Shown: piece after piece, positions 54,904 to 62,986 of the stretch
Numbering within the stretch: the stretch's first letter is position 1
Layout: the number at the start of each line of letters is the position of its first letter
DNA from: ZC4RG30 sp963726085
Lineage (GTDB): Bacteria > Pseudomonadota > Gammaproteobacteria > Steroidobacterales > Steroidobacteraceae
Direction: 5' to 3'
DNA length: 64,000 nt
NCBI GenBank assembly: GCA_963726085.1
Contig: CAVSAR010000004.1
Coordinates: 124,001 to 188,000 of the forward strand
The notes under the pieces: model-generated
Told to the model about the DNA's origin: nothing
Database searches by the model: none
What the model saw: only the letters and a program-made list of their open reading frames with translations
Program-made: the position numbers and the translations under genes

Positions 54904-55440
54904 ATGGCTACCGTAGCGAAACTTCCGTCCCGACTGCATCACACGGCCTACACGTCACGCGACCTCGAGGCCACGCGGCATTTCTACGAGGACATCATCG
55001 GCCTGCCGCTGGTGGCGACGTGGTGCGAGTCGGACCTGCTGTTCGGCAAGGAACGCACCTATTGCCATTGCTTCTTTGGCCTCGGCGACGGCGGCGCACT
55101 GGCGTTCTTCCAGTTCGAGAATGCCGAGGACGCGGCCCTGTTCGCGCCCAAGATGCCGGCGTCGCCGTTCCATCACATCGCGCTCAACGTCGATGCCGAG
55201 ACCCAGGCTGGCATCGAGCAGCGCCTCAAGGCGGCTGGCTTTACCGAACCGAAGATGTACGTGCTGGAGCACGGCTACTGCCGGTCCGTGTATGCCGAGG
55301 ATCCCAACGGCATGATCTGCGAGTTCACGCTGGATCATCCGGATGCGGACAAGATCAACGCGATCCGTGCCGGCGACTCGCACACCGAGCTCAAGCGCTG
55401 GCTCGGCGGCGATCATCGCTCCAACAACATGTTCCGCTAG
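54904..55440 (+). CDS. VOC-superfamily protein (glyoxalase/extradiol dioxygenase fold)
   Basis: 178 residues from an ATG with AGAGG seven bases upstream. Two beta-alpha-beta-beta-beta modules: RLHHTAYTSRDLEATRHFYE (H12/H13) and SPFHHIALNV (H90/H91), with YAEDPNGMICEF ending in E140. The His-His-Glu set implies a divalent metal as in glyoxalase I, fosfomycin-resistance enzymes and extradiol dioxygenases. The specific reaction is unknown; in this array a ring-cleavage or isomerase step is plausible. Confidence 0.85.
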   Translation: MATVAKLPSRLHHTAYTSRDLEATRHFYEDIIGLPLVATWCESDLLFGKERTYCHCFFGLGDGGALAFFQFENAEDAALFAPKMPASPFHHIALNVDAETQAGIEQRLKAAGFTEPKMYVLEHGYCRSVYAEDPNGMICEFTLDHPDADKINAIRAGDSHTELKRWLGGDHRSNNMFR

Positions 55441-55453
55441 CCCCAAGGACACC

Positions 55454-56611
55454 ATGCTTCGCAGCTCCGACCGGATACTCACCACGCATGTCGGCAGCCT
55501 GCCGCGCTCGCAGGCTGTCACCGACGTTCTGTTTGCCCGCGAGGGCAACGGCGCCGTTCCCGCAGACGCCGATCGCGTGATCGCCGATGCGGTTGCCGAC
55601 ATCGTGCGCAAGCAGGTGGACGTGGGCGTGGACATCGTCAGCGATGGCGAAATGGGCAAGATCAGCTACGCCACCTACATCAAGGATCGGCTGGCCGGCT
55701 TTGATGGCGACTCGCCGCGCGAGCCGGGCCAGGACCTGGTCGAGCATCCGCGCCTGCTGGAGAAGCTGGCAAAGCTGGGTTCAACCGCCAAGTACCGTCG
55801 CCCGCGCTGCGTTGCGGACATCCGGGTCAAGGACCTGGGACCCATGCGCACGGACATCGCCAACATGCAGGCCGCTATTGCGGCTGCGAAGCCACGCGAG
55901 GGGTTCATCAACACCGCCTCGCCCGGCACGATCGCGCTGTTCCAGCCCAATGATTTCTATCCGACGCAGGATGCCTATCTGGAGGCCGTCGCCGAAGGCA
56001 TGCGCGCGGAATACGAAGGCCTCACGCAGGCGGGCCTGCTGATCCAGATCGATGCGCCGGACATGGCCATGGGCCGGCACACCATGTATCGCTCCCGCAC
56101 CACGGATGACTTCATCGGCCTGGCCGCGCGGCATGTCGAGGTGCTCAACCATGCCCTGCGCAACGTACCGGCGGATCGCATCCGCATGCATGTGTGCTGG
56201 GGCAATTACGAGGGGCCGCACACGCATGACGTGCCCCTGGAGCAGCTGCTGCCGGTGGTGCTCAAGGCCAAGCCACAGGCGATCCTTTTCGAGGCGGCCA
56301 ATCCGCGGCATGCGCATGAGTGGCAGGTGTTTCGCGATGCCAAGGCCACGCTACCGGAAGACAAGATCCTGGTCCCAGGCGTACTCAGCACCACTACCAA
56401 CTATGTCGAGCACCCGGAACTGGTTGCCGAACGTCTGGAGCGGTTCGCCAACATTGTCGGTCGCGAGCGGGTCATCGCCGGCACGGATTGCGGTTTCGGC
56501 ACCTTCGCCGGCTTCGGCCCGGTGGACCCGGACATCGTGTGGATGAAACTCAAGTCACTGGTCGATGGCGCCGCCATCGCATCCAGGCGACTGTGGGGAA
56601 AGAAGGGCTAG
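55454..56611 (+). CDS. core MetE-like protein, copy 2 (methionine synthase II family)
   Basis: 385 residues from an ATG with AAGGAC five bases ahead. MetE fold start LTTHVGSLPRSQ (methyl-donor site), zinc ligands H246 and C248 (RMHVCWGN), E280 (ILFEAANP) and C346 (GTDCGFGTF). It is clearly diverged from copy 1: the Cys-bearing loop and N-terminus resemble the branch annotated as methionine synthase II or epoxyalkane:CoM-transferase-like, not copy 1's NPDCG-like loop. Two different Zn-alkyltransferases in one array suggest two alkyl-transfer steps or two methyl donors. Last gene of the array. Confidence 0.85.
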   Translation: MLRSSDRILTTHVGSLPRSQAVTDVLFAREGNGAVPADADRVIADAVADIVRKQVDVGVDIVSDGEMGKISYATYIKDRLAGFDGDSPREPGQDLVEHPRLLEKLAKLGSTAKYRRPRCVADIRVKDLGPMRTDIANMQAAIAAAKPREGFINTASPGTIALFQPNDFYPTQDAYLEAVAEGMRAEYEGLTQAGLLIQIDAPDMAMGRHTMYRSRTTDDFIGLAARHVEVLNHALRNVPADRIRMHVCWGNYEGPHTHDVPLEQLLPVVLKAKPQAILFEAANPRHAHEWQVFRDAKATLPEDKILVPGVLSTTTNYVEHPELVAERLERFANIVGRERVIAGTDCGFGTFAGFGPVDPDIVWMKLKSLVDGAAIASRRLWGKKG

Positions 56612-56618
56612 TCCCGCA

Positions 56619-56644
56619 GCGCGATCGCGCTTTGGCGATCGCGC
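56619..56644. terminator. hairpin between convergent genes
   Basis: GCGCGATCGC and GCGATCGCGC form a perfect 10-bp stem around a short GCTTTG loop, eight bases after the MetE-like stop and 13 before the pirin stop. No T-run follows on the plus strand, so it is a probable but imperfect terminator for the array. Confidence 0.55.
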
Positions 56645-56656
56645 CTCCCCTGCCGC

Positions 56657-57379
56657 CTAGTTGCGCCGGACCAGATGGTCGCCCGGCAAGTCAAAGACCA
56701 GCACCTCGGCATTTACTCCGTCGCGCAACTCGATGTCCATGATTTCCGTATCCGTCACGGCATCCCCGCCCGCAAGGCGGATGCCGTTGACCGTCAGTGC
56801 ACCACGCACCAGATGCACGTAGAGCCGGCGACCAGGCTCAATCTCCAGATCCGCGTACTCAGCTCCGCTGAACAAGCCGGCATACACGCGCACATCCTGG
56901 TGAATGCTCACCGAGCCCTCGGCGCCGTCACCCGAGACGACCAGCCGCAGGCGGCCACGCTTGTCCTGATCGGAGAACGTCTTCTGCTCGTATCCGGGCT
57001 GCAGACCCATCCGATTGGGGCGGATCCATATCTGCAGGAAGTGCACGCCGTGCTCGGCCGAGGGATTGCGTTCGCTGTGCTGCACGCCGGTGCCGGCGGT
57101 CATGCGCTGCACGTCGCCGGGCCTGATTATCGTGCCGTTGCCCATTGAGTCGCGATGCTCGAGTTCCCCCTCAAGCACATAGCTGATGATTTCCATGTCG
57201 CGGTGTGGGTGCGTACCAAAGCCACGGCCTGGCGCCACGCGATCCTCATTGATGACCCGCAATACGCCGAACTCGATGTTCTTGGGATCGAAGTAATCCG
57301 CGAACGAAAAGCTGTGAAAGCTCTTGAGCCAGCCGTGGTCGGCAAAGCCGCGCTCCTGGCTGGGGCGAATGGTGGCCAT
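56657..57379 (-). CDS. pirin family protein (quercetinase-like cupin)
   Basis: 240 residues from an ATG with AGGAGG a few bases upstream. Bicupin with the pirin metal set H57 and H59 (GTHPHRDMEI), H101 and E103 (VQHSERNP). Bacterial pirins of this type, such as YhhW, have quercetin 2,3-dioxygenase activity; a role in redox sensing is an alternative. It diverges from a LysR regulator across 95 AT-rich bases, a frequent genomic arrangement. Confidence 0.92.
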   Translation of the reverse strand: MATIRPSQERGFADHGWLKSFHSFSFADYFDPKNIEFGVLRVINEDRVAPGRGFGTHPHRDMEIISYVLEGELEHRDSMGNGTIIRPGDVQRMTAGTGVQHSERNPSAEHGVHFLQIWIRPNRMGLQPGYEQKTFSDQDKRGRLRLVVSGDGAEGSVSIHQDVRVYAGLFSGAEYADLEIEPGRRLYVHLVRGALTVNGIRLAGGDAVTDTEIMDIELRDGVNAEVLVFDLPGDHLVRRN

Positions 57380-57474
57380 GGGGTCCTCCTTAATGAGCAT
57401 GTGCCCATCTTGATCTCGACAATTCAGATAAAAAAGCGCAAATTTCTGCTCTTTCATATCAGTTTTTTAGATTA

Positions 57475-58380
57475 ATGCTCATGAACCCGAAAACCACCCC
57501 CGAGCAATGGAGTGTGCTGGCCGCCGTGGTGGACCGCGGTGGGTTCGCCCAGGCAGCCGCGGCCCTGCATCGCAGTCAATCCGCGGTCAGCTACGCCCTG
57601 TCCCGCCTGCAGGAATCCCTCGGCGTACGCCTGCTTGAGATCCAGGGCCGCAAGGCAGAACTGACGCCCGCCGGGCGCGAGCTGCTGCGGCGCAGCCGCC
57701 TGGTCATGGACCAGTTCGCCCGCCTTGAGTCCCTGGCCAGCTCATTGCAGCAGGGATGGGAAAGCCAGCTGCGGCTGGTGGTGGATGCGGCCTTTCCACA
57801 GGATCGGCTCATGTCGGTGCTGGGCGAGCTGCGACACAGCTGCCCCAACACGACCATCTCACTGGCCGATGCGGTCCTCTCGGGTTCCGAGGAGGCCATC
57901 AATAATCGCACGGCCGACCTGGTCGTCACCTCGCGCGTGCCGACTGGCGTGCTGGGGGACTGGCTGATGGATGTCCCCATGATCGCCGTCGCCGCGTCCG
58001 GCCATCCGCTGCATAACCAGGGCGGGGCTCTTGCCTTTGAGGACCTCGTCCCATTCACGCAGGTGGTGATTCGCGATTCCGGACGCGAACATCCACGCGA
58101 CGAAGGCTGGCTCGGTGCACAACATCGCTGGACTGTTTCAAGCGTTGAAGCATCTCTGGAGGCGATACGGGCTGGCTTCGCGTACGCGTGGCTGCCGGCC
58201 AACCGCCTCGAGTCACTAGTCGCGAGCGGCGAACTGAAACCCCTGCCGCTGCGTGCTGGCGCGACACGCCAGCTTTCTCTGTCCGTGGTACTGGTCAAGG
58301 GCGAAGGTGCCGGCCCGGCAGCGCGCATGGCCTTGGAACTGCTGCAGAGGCACCTGCCTCGGGGCGCGACCCCGAACTAG
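57475..58380 (+). CDS. LysR-family transcriptional regulator
   Basis: 301 residues. The N-terminal winged HTH (QWSVLAAVVDRGGFAQAAAALHRSQSAVSYALSRLQ, in part) is followed by the periplasmic-binding-protein-like effector domain from about residue 90. The start ATG at 57475 or the second ATG at 57481 both work. It diverges from pirin and most likely regulates it. In the intergenic region ATGAGCAT (57393-57400) and ATGCTCAT (57475-57482) form a widely spaced inverted pair. Confidence 0.92.
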   Translation: MLMNPKTTPEQWSVLAAVVDRGGFAQAAAALHRSQSAVSYALSRLQESLGVRLLEIQGRKAELTPAGRELLRRSRLVMDQFARLESLASSLQQGWESQLRLVVDAAFPQDRLMSVLGELRHSCPNTTISLADAVLSGSEEAINNRTADLVVTSRVPTGVLGDWLMDVPMIAVAASGHPLHNQGGALAFEDLVPFTQVVIRDSGREHPRDEGWLGAQHRWTVSSVEASLEAIRAGFAYAWLPANRLESLVASGELKPLPLRAGATRQLSLSVVLVKGEGAGPAARMALELLQRHLPRGATPN

Positions 58381-58384
58381 CGCG

Positions 58385-58421
58385 CAAAAGAAAAGGGCGC
58401 CGTGTTGAACACGACGCCCTT
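58385..58421 (-). terminator. terminator downstream of the O-demethylase gene
   Basis: On the minus strand a stem of AAGGGCG/CGCCCTT extended by CGTGT/ACACG around a small loop is followed by TTTTCTTTT, 30 bases after the demethylase stop. The LysR gene converges on it from the other side. Confidence 0.8.
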
Positions 58422-58450
58422 GCTGTGCGATCGATCAGTAACCTGCTGGC

Positions 58451-59878
58451 TTACAGCTTGCCGGTCGCCCGCCAGCCGCCTTCCGCATACCCCGTGCGCA
58501 CCGACGCCACATAGGGCACCGGGCAGACGATGGCGCGGATCTGCACCTGCTTGTGGCTCTCGACGGTGGGCTTCTTCGAGCCGCCATCCGGCTCGCCCCA
58601 GACGAAGGTCACTTCCGTGCCCGGCTTGGCAAACTCCGGCTCCAGGTAGGCCAGAGTCAGTTCCTTGCGCTCGTTGGAGCTGTAGCCCACCCAGGTCGAC
58701 ACGCCCACCTGCTTGCCATCCTTCGACAGCACCTTGTCCTGCGGATACATCGAGTACACGGCCGACGGGAAGTCAAAGTACTTGGCGCGCTCGTTCTCCT
58801 TGCCGTACTGCGAGGCGATGGCCTTGAGCACGTCCTCGTCATTGAGTTCCAGCGTGACCTTGATGCGGTGTGGCTTGGCAGCGATCTTCTCCAGCGCCTC
58901 GCGGCCGATGAAGTCATGGTCGAACTTCACGAACGCGCCGTAGCCCAGGTCATAGGGGGTGGTGTAGTGGTCGTCGATCTTGGCCGAGATATAGCTGCCG
59001 CCCAGGGAGGCGTTGCCTTCGAAGCCCACTGCAGGCAGCCACTCGCGGTACTTCTTCATGCGCGCGTCGCCCGAATAGATGGGGGCCATCGGCGAGGGGA
59101 TCCAGCCTGATTCCAGGGTGTTGGACGAGTAGGCTCGCGAACCGACCAGGCGCAGGCCGAACTCCTTGCCCGCCTCGACGATCGCATCGAGCACCACCTG
59201 GCCATCGGCCGACGGTCCGAACAGCTCGTAGCCAGGCTGGCCGGCCATGCCGTGGCGCAGCGCGGTGACCTTCTTGCCGGCGATGGTGATGTCTTCCATG
59301 TTGAAGAACTTCAGGTCCGGCGGGGCCTTGCCCAGTACCTTGGTCATCACCTTCATCGCGTTGGGACCCTGCACCTGGTAGCGATAGGTCTTGCGCGCCG
59401 TCGGGTTGGGGCGTGAGGCGGAACGCTCGTCACGCTCGAACTTGACGTTCCACTTGCTGCCATCGGGCTTGGTGCCAGTCTCGCCGTGGTACTGCACCCA
59501 GTTGTGCACCGGCGGACGGCCGATCAGGTTGAAGCTCTCGGGGGCCAGGTAGCACAGCACCACGTCGCCAATGACGAAGCCATCCCAGCTCACCGGAACA
59601 TACTGCTTGGCCTTGCCGGGCACGAAGCCCTTGAAGCTGTTGATGCCCAGGCTCTCGAGCAGCGCGAACGCATCCGGGCCGGTCACGTACAGGTCGGTCA
59701 TGTGGTAGGACTGGTTGAACACCACAGCGGTGTTCTGCCAGGCCCACTGCTCATCACGCCAGTTGGTGTACTCGGGCAACTTCACCGGATAGGGATTCGG
59801 ACCACTCTGCGAATCGCGCAGCATCTTCACTGCGCCGCCGGCGGCCTGCATACGTTCTTCAAGGTTCTTGAAACTCAT
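58451..59878 (-). CDS. LigM-like tetrahydrofolate-dependent aryl O-demethylase (GcvT family)
   Basis: 475 residues of the aminomethyltransferase fold. The start MSFKNLEERMQAAGG and the blocks LRDSQSGPNPYPV, YTNWRDEQWAWQNTAVVFN, SYHMTDLYVTGPDAFALLE and VNWVQYH-like NWVQYHGETG strongly resemble LigM and DesA of Sphingobium SYK-6, which move the methyl of vanillate or syringate to tetrahydrofolate. GcvT-type aminomethyltransferases are shorter (about 360). DMSP demethylase DmdA is another relative and cannot be excluded. It lies 36 bases after gntR on the same strand. The methyl-THF product could feed the MetE-like proteins nearby; metF and ligH partners are not in the window. Confidence 0.85.
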   Translation of the reverse strand: MSFKNLEERMQAAGGAVKMLRDSQSGPNPYPVKLPEYTNWRDEQWAWQNTAVVFNQSYHMTDLYVTGPDAFALLESLGINSFKGFVPGKAKQYVPVSWDGFVIGDVVLCYLAPESFNLIGRPPVHNWVQYHGETGTKPDGSKWNVKFERDERSASRPNPTARKTYRYQVQGPNAMKVMTKVLGKAPPDLKFFNMEDITIAGKKVTALRHGMAGQPGYELFGPSADGQVVLDAIVEAGKEFGLRLVGSRAYSSNTLESGWIPSPMAPIYSGDARMKKYREWLPAVGFEGNASLGGSYISAKIDDHYTTPYDLGYGAFVKFDHDFIGREALEKIAAKPHRIKVTLELNDEDVLKAIASQYGKENERAKYFDFPSAVYSMYPQDKVLSKDGKQVGVSTWVGYSSNERKELTLAYLEPEFAKPGTEVTFVWGEPDGGSKKPTVESHKQVQIRAIVCPVPYVASVRTGYAEGGWRATGKL

Positions 59879-59914
59879 GGCTACTCCAGGTTGGACAAGT
59901 GTTGGTGGCCCGGT

Positions 59915-60631
59915 CTAGCGCGTGAGCGCAAACCGTCCTGTGGAATCGGCAGTCGCCACAGGGACGCCAGCCAAGTCGATACTCTCGCGCACGGCATTGG
60001 CATGCTCGCGCATCAGCGCCTCGGCGCGCGCGCCCTGCCCGCGCTCGATCGCATCCACCACCGCGTGGTGCTGGCGATGCGCGTAGGACAACATGTCGTA
60101 CATCTGGCCAAGGTTGTCCTTGTTGAATGCCAGGGCCTGCGCGCCACCGAAGGGCACGCGGCTGATGCGTTCCAGGGAATCGGCCAGCAGCACGCTGCTG
60201 ACCTGCCGGATCAGTGCGTTGTGGAAGCGCGTGTTCATCTCCACGTAGGCCGCTTCGTCGCTCTCGGTGATGTGGCGCTTGTCGAGGATGGCGTCGCCGT
60301 CGTCGAGGCAATCGCGCAGTTCACGCAGCAGCGCCTTGGGGGCGCCAAGCTCCGCGACCCGACGCGCGGCAAGTCCCTCGAGCACGGAGCGCAGGTCGAT
60401 GGCGTCGCTGATGTCCGCGGCGGTGAACGCGCGCACGGCATAGCCGCGCGTCTCGTGTTCGGTCAGCAGCCCTTCCTGGGCCAGCAGCGGCAGCGCCTGG
60501 CGCACCGGCGTGCGCGACATGCCCAGCAGTTCAGCCAGCGGCGCCTCGGCGACCCGGCTGCCCGGGGGCAACTCATTTCGCAGGATCATTTCGCGGATCC
60601 GCACGATGGCCTGATTAAGCTGGGTGCTCAT
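59915..60631 (-). CDS. GntR-family regulator (FCD subfamily)
   Basis: 238 residues from the ATG giving MSTQLNQAIVRIREMIL. N-terminal winged HTH (LPPGSRVAEAPLAELLGMSRTPVRQAL; EGLLTEHETRGYAVRAF, in parts) and C-terminal all-helical FCD domain with metal/effector residues (D in IDLRSVLEGLAAR, H in MNTRFHNAL, H in YAHRQHHAVVDAI). Upstream in-frame starts would place the operator inside the coding region, so the later ATG is preferred. It probably controls itself, the demethylase behind it and the divergent aldehyde dehydrogenase. Confidence 0.9.
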   Translation of the reverse strand: MSTQLNQAIVRIREMILRNELPPGSRVAEAPLAELLGMSRTPVRQALPLLAQEGLLTEHETRGYAVRAFTAADISDAIDLRSVLEGLAARRVAELGAPKALLRELRDCLDDGDAILDKRHITESDEAAYVEMNTRFHNALIRQVSSVLLADSLERISRVPFGGAQALAFNKDNLGQMYDMLSYAHRQHHAVVDAIERGQGARAEALMREHANAVRESIDLAGVPVATADSTGRFALTR

Positions 60632-60650
60632 GGGGGCGGGCATCTTCGTA

Positions 60651-60684
60651 GACGGGATCCCGTCTGTCAATTTGGGATCCCGTC
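60651..60684. promoter_or_regulatory. double GGGATCCC operator of the GntR regulator
   Basis: A perfect 14-base palindrome GACGGGATCCCGTC (60651-60664) is followed by TTGGGATCCCGTC (60672-60684); the GGGATCCC cores are 20 bases apart, two helical turns. It lies 20-53 bases upstream of gntR and about 120 bases before the divergent aldehyde dehydrogenase. TGGGATCCCA-like palindromes are typical FCD-GntR sites. Confidence 0.75.
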
Positions 60685-60805
60685 AGCTTCTGTCGGGGGC
60701 TGAATCTGCCGCGGGCAGGGTTCAGGGCGTTCGCGGGGCGGCCGGATCGGGGTAATCTATCGCCCTCCCGGGCACTGCCAGACAACACAGATAGGGGTAA
60801 CAGCA

Positions 60806-62321
60806 ATGGCCACTCCAGCCACCCAGATGTCCAATCCAGTCACCAGCGCGCTGTATATCGGCGGCAAGGAACGCCAGACCGCCGACAAGATGGCGATCGC
60901 CGATCCGGCCAAGCCGGGCGTCGTGGTCGGTTATGCCGCCTCGGCCTCCACCAAGGACGTCGCCGACGCGGTCGCTGCCGCCAAGGCCGCCTACCCGGCC
61001 TGGTCTGCGCTGACTGCGCAGCAGCGCGCCGAGAAGATGCTGGCGGCCATCGAGGGCGTTCCGGATTCGCCCAATCCCTTCGCCTCCGAGGACGGCGCCC
61101 TGCTGTCGCAGGAGAACGGCAAGGTTCGCCTCGAGGGGTGGGTAGACGCGCTGGTGCTGCAGATCCGCTGGAAGCTGGCGCTGATGCATGCCGACGAGGT
61201 GAGCCACACCAAGGTGCTCAAGCCGGTGGCAGGCGCACATCCCCACCGAAACCACCGTGAGCTACCAGCCGCTGGGCGTGGTCACCATCATCGTGCCCTT
61301 CAACTGGCCCATCGCCATCCTGGGCGCCGCGCTGCCGCACGCGCTGCTGGCCGGCAACACCGTGATCGTGAAGCCTGCGCTGACGGCGCCGCTGGCCACC
61401 GCTCGCGTCGTGCAGCGCATCGCCGAGAAGCTGCCCCCCGGTGTACTGAATGTCATCACCGGCCCGGACGCCAACATGAAGGCGCTGGTACAAAATTCCG
61501 ACGTCGCCAAGGTGTGCTTCACCGGTTCGGTCGGCGGCGGCAAGAAGATCATGGAGCTGGCTTCCGCCAGCCTGACGCGCGTCACGCTGGAGCTGGGCGG
61601 CAACGATGCGGCCATCATCCTGAAGGACGCGATTCTCGACGACACGCACATGGATCGCCTGTTCGCGGCCATCTACGACACCACCGGCCAGATCTGCATG
61701 AACGCCAAGCGGCTGTTCGTGCACCGCTCACGCGTGGATGAGGTGGTCAACGCCCTGTCGGCGCGCCTGCAGAAGACCAAGCTGGGCTATGGCCTGGACA
61801 AGGACACCACCATGGGTCCGCTGCATTCACCGGCGCAGAAGAAGTTCGTCGACGAGCTGATCAGCGAGGCCAAGGGTTCTGGTGCCAAGGTGCTGGAGTT
61901 CGGCGAACTGCCCGGTGGCGACATGAAGGGCGGCAACTTCGTGCGCCCGGCCATCGTCGTCAATCCGGATCCGAAGCTGCGTATCGTGACCGAGGAGCAG
62001 TTCGGCCCGGTGATTCCGGTCATCCCCTTCGATACGGAAGAAGAGGCCATCAAGGCGGCCAACGACAGCTGGGCCGGCCTCGCCGGTTCGGTGTGGACGG
62101 CGGACCCCAAGACAGCCAATCGCGTGGGCGGCCAGATGGTCTGCGGTTATGTCTGGGTCAACGACCATGGCGCGACGCGCCTGGACCTGCGCGCGCCCTT
62201 CGGCGGCATGAAGTCCTCAGGCATCGGGCGCGAGCAGGGCATCGAGGGCATCCGCGCCTTCCAGGACACGCGCTCCATCTCGCACCTGGATGCTGCCACG
62301 CTGGCCACCATGCACCACTGA
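60806..62321 (+). CDS. NAD(P)-dependent aldehyde dehydrogenase, one-base frameshift
   Basis: About 504 residues after correction, standard ALDH length. The first frame covers LYIGGKERQTADKMAIADPA to HADEVSHTKVLKPVAG. The second begins IPTETTVSYQPLGVVTIIVPFNWP and holds the cofactor and catalytic blocks: VIVKPALTAPLA, FTGSVGGGKKIMELA, LELGGNDAAII (Glu base), TTGQICMNAKRLFV (nucleophile Cys) and GGMKSSGIGREQG. The shift is at about 61229-61240. It diverges from the gntR-demethylase unit across the double operator. Aromatic aldehydes such as vanillin are plausible substrates by context; the sequence alone does not show this. Confidence 0.88.
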
Positions 62322-62346
62322 TGGCCCGCTTGCGTTGAGGCAAATG

Positions 62347-62381
62347 AAAAGGCCCGGTCGCTCTCGCAACCGGGCCTTTTT
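62347..62381. terminator. bidirectional terminator
   Basis: AAAAGGCCCGGT and ACCGGGCCTTTT pair around a short loop, with A-run and T-run on opposite sides. It can end the aldehyde dehydrogenase transcript (plus) and the first PEP-CTERM gene (minus), whose stop codons lie 26 and 21 bases away. Confidence 0.9.
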
Positions 62382-62401
62382 GCAATCGTTACCCTCTTAG
62401 G

Positions 62402-62761
62402 TCAGCTGAGCATCTTGCGGCGGGTCGCCAGGCCCATGCCCAGGAGTCCGGCACCCAGCAATGCCAGCGTGGCCGGCTCCGGTACTGCGACCGCATCGGT
62501 CGTCGACGCGACGTGAACATTGAGGGGTGCCTGCATCACGATAACTTCGTTGGAGCAGCCACCATTCTTGCGGCACCACTTGGCAAACTTCTTTTGCTTC
62601 ATCTTGATGGAGTGCAGGATGCCGCTGTCAGCCTGATGGTAGACGACCAGGATCTTCTTCTTGCTGACGTAGGAGTCCGACTCGATGATGACTGAGGCGG
62701 ACGCTGTCGCGACAACGCACGTGGCCATTGCACCGATCGCAAGTTTCATCAGGGTGTTCAT
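62402..62761 (-). CDS. PEP-CTERM sorted small exported protein, copy 1
   Basis: 119 residues: signal peptide (MKLAIGAMATCVVATASA), a short basic body, and a C-terminal sorting signal VPEPATLALLGAGLLGMGL followed by ATRRK, the full PEP-CTERM tripartite motif recognised by exosortase. Shared with copy 2 are SVIIES after the signal, a KIKQK-type basic segment and WCRKNGGC with two cysteines. Function unknown; exosortase substrates are usually cell-surface or biofilm proteins. No exosortase gene is in this window. Confidence 0.85.
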   Translation of the reverse strand: MNTLMKLAIGAMATCVVATASASVIIESDSYVSKKKILVVYHQADSGILHSIKMKQKKFAKWCRKNGGCSNEVIVMQAPLNVHVASTTDAVAVPEPATLALLGAGLLGMGLATRRKMLS

Positions 62762-62915
62762 GCTGCTTTTGCCTGGATAATGTAAATACGTTCGAGCCCA
62801 GGCATTATGCAAGCAATATGCGTACCACTCTTAACTTAAGGCGGTAATTCAATAAGTTACACACAAAGGCCTGAGGCCGGGCAAGCTGATTTGTAAGTTT
62901 CGTCGACAGGCGGAC

Positions 62916-62949
62916 AGAAAAAGACCCGGTCGCCAAAGGCGACCGGGTC
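62916..62949 (-). terminator. rho-independent terminator of PEP-CTERM copy 2
   Basis: On the minus strand GACCCGGTCGCC / GGCGACCGGGTC form a perfect 12-bp stem with a three-base loop, followed by TTTTT, 38 bases after the stop of copy 2. It insulates the two paralogues from each other. Confidence 0.9.
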
Positions 62950-62986
62950 CAGGGTCAGTCAACGGCAGCCCTTCTGGGTGGCAGTC

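Noticed and set aside
62916..62949. Riboswitch or small RNA between the PEP-CTERM genes
   Set aside because: The perfect stem with a three-base loop and T-run is fully explained as a terminator.
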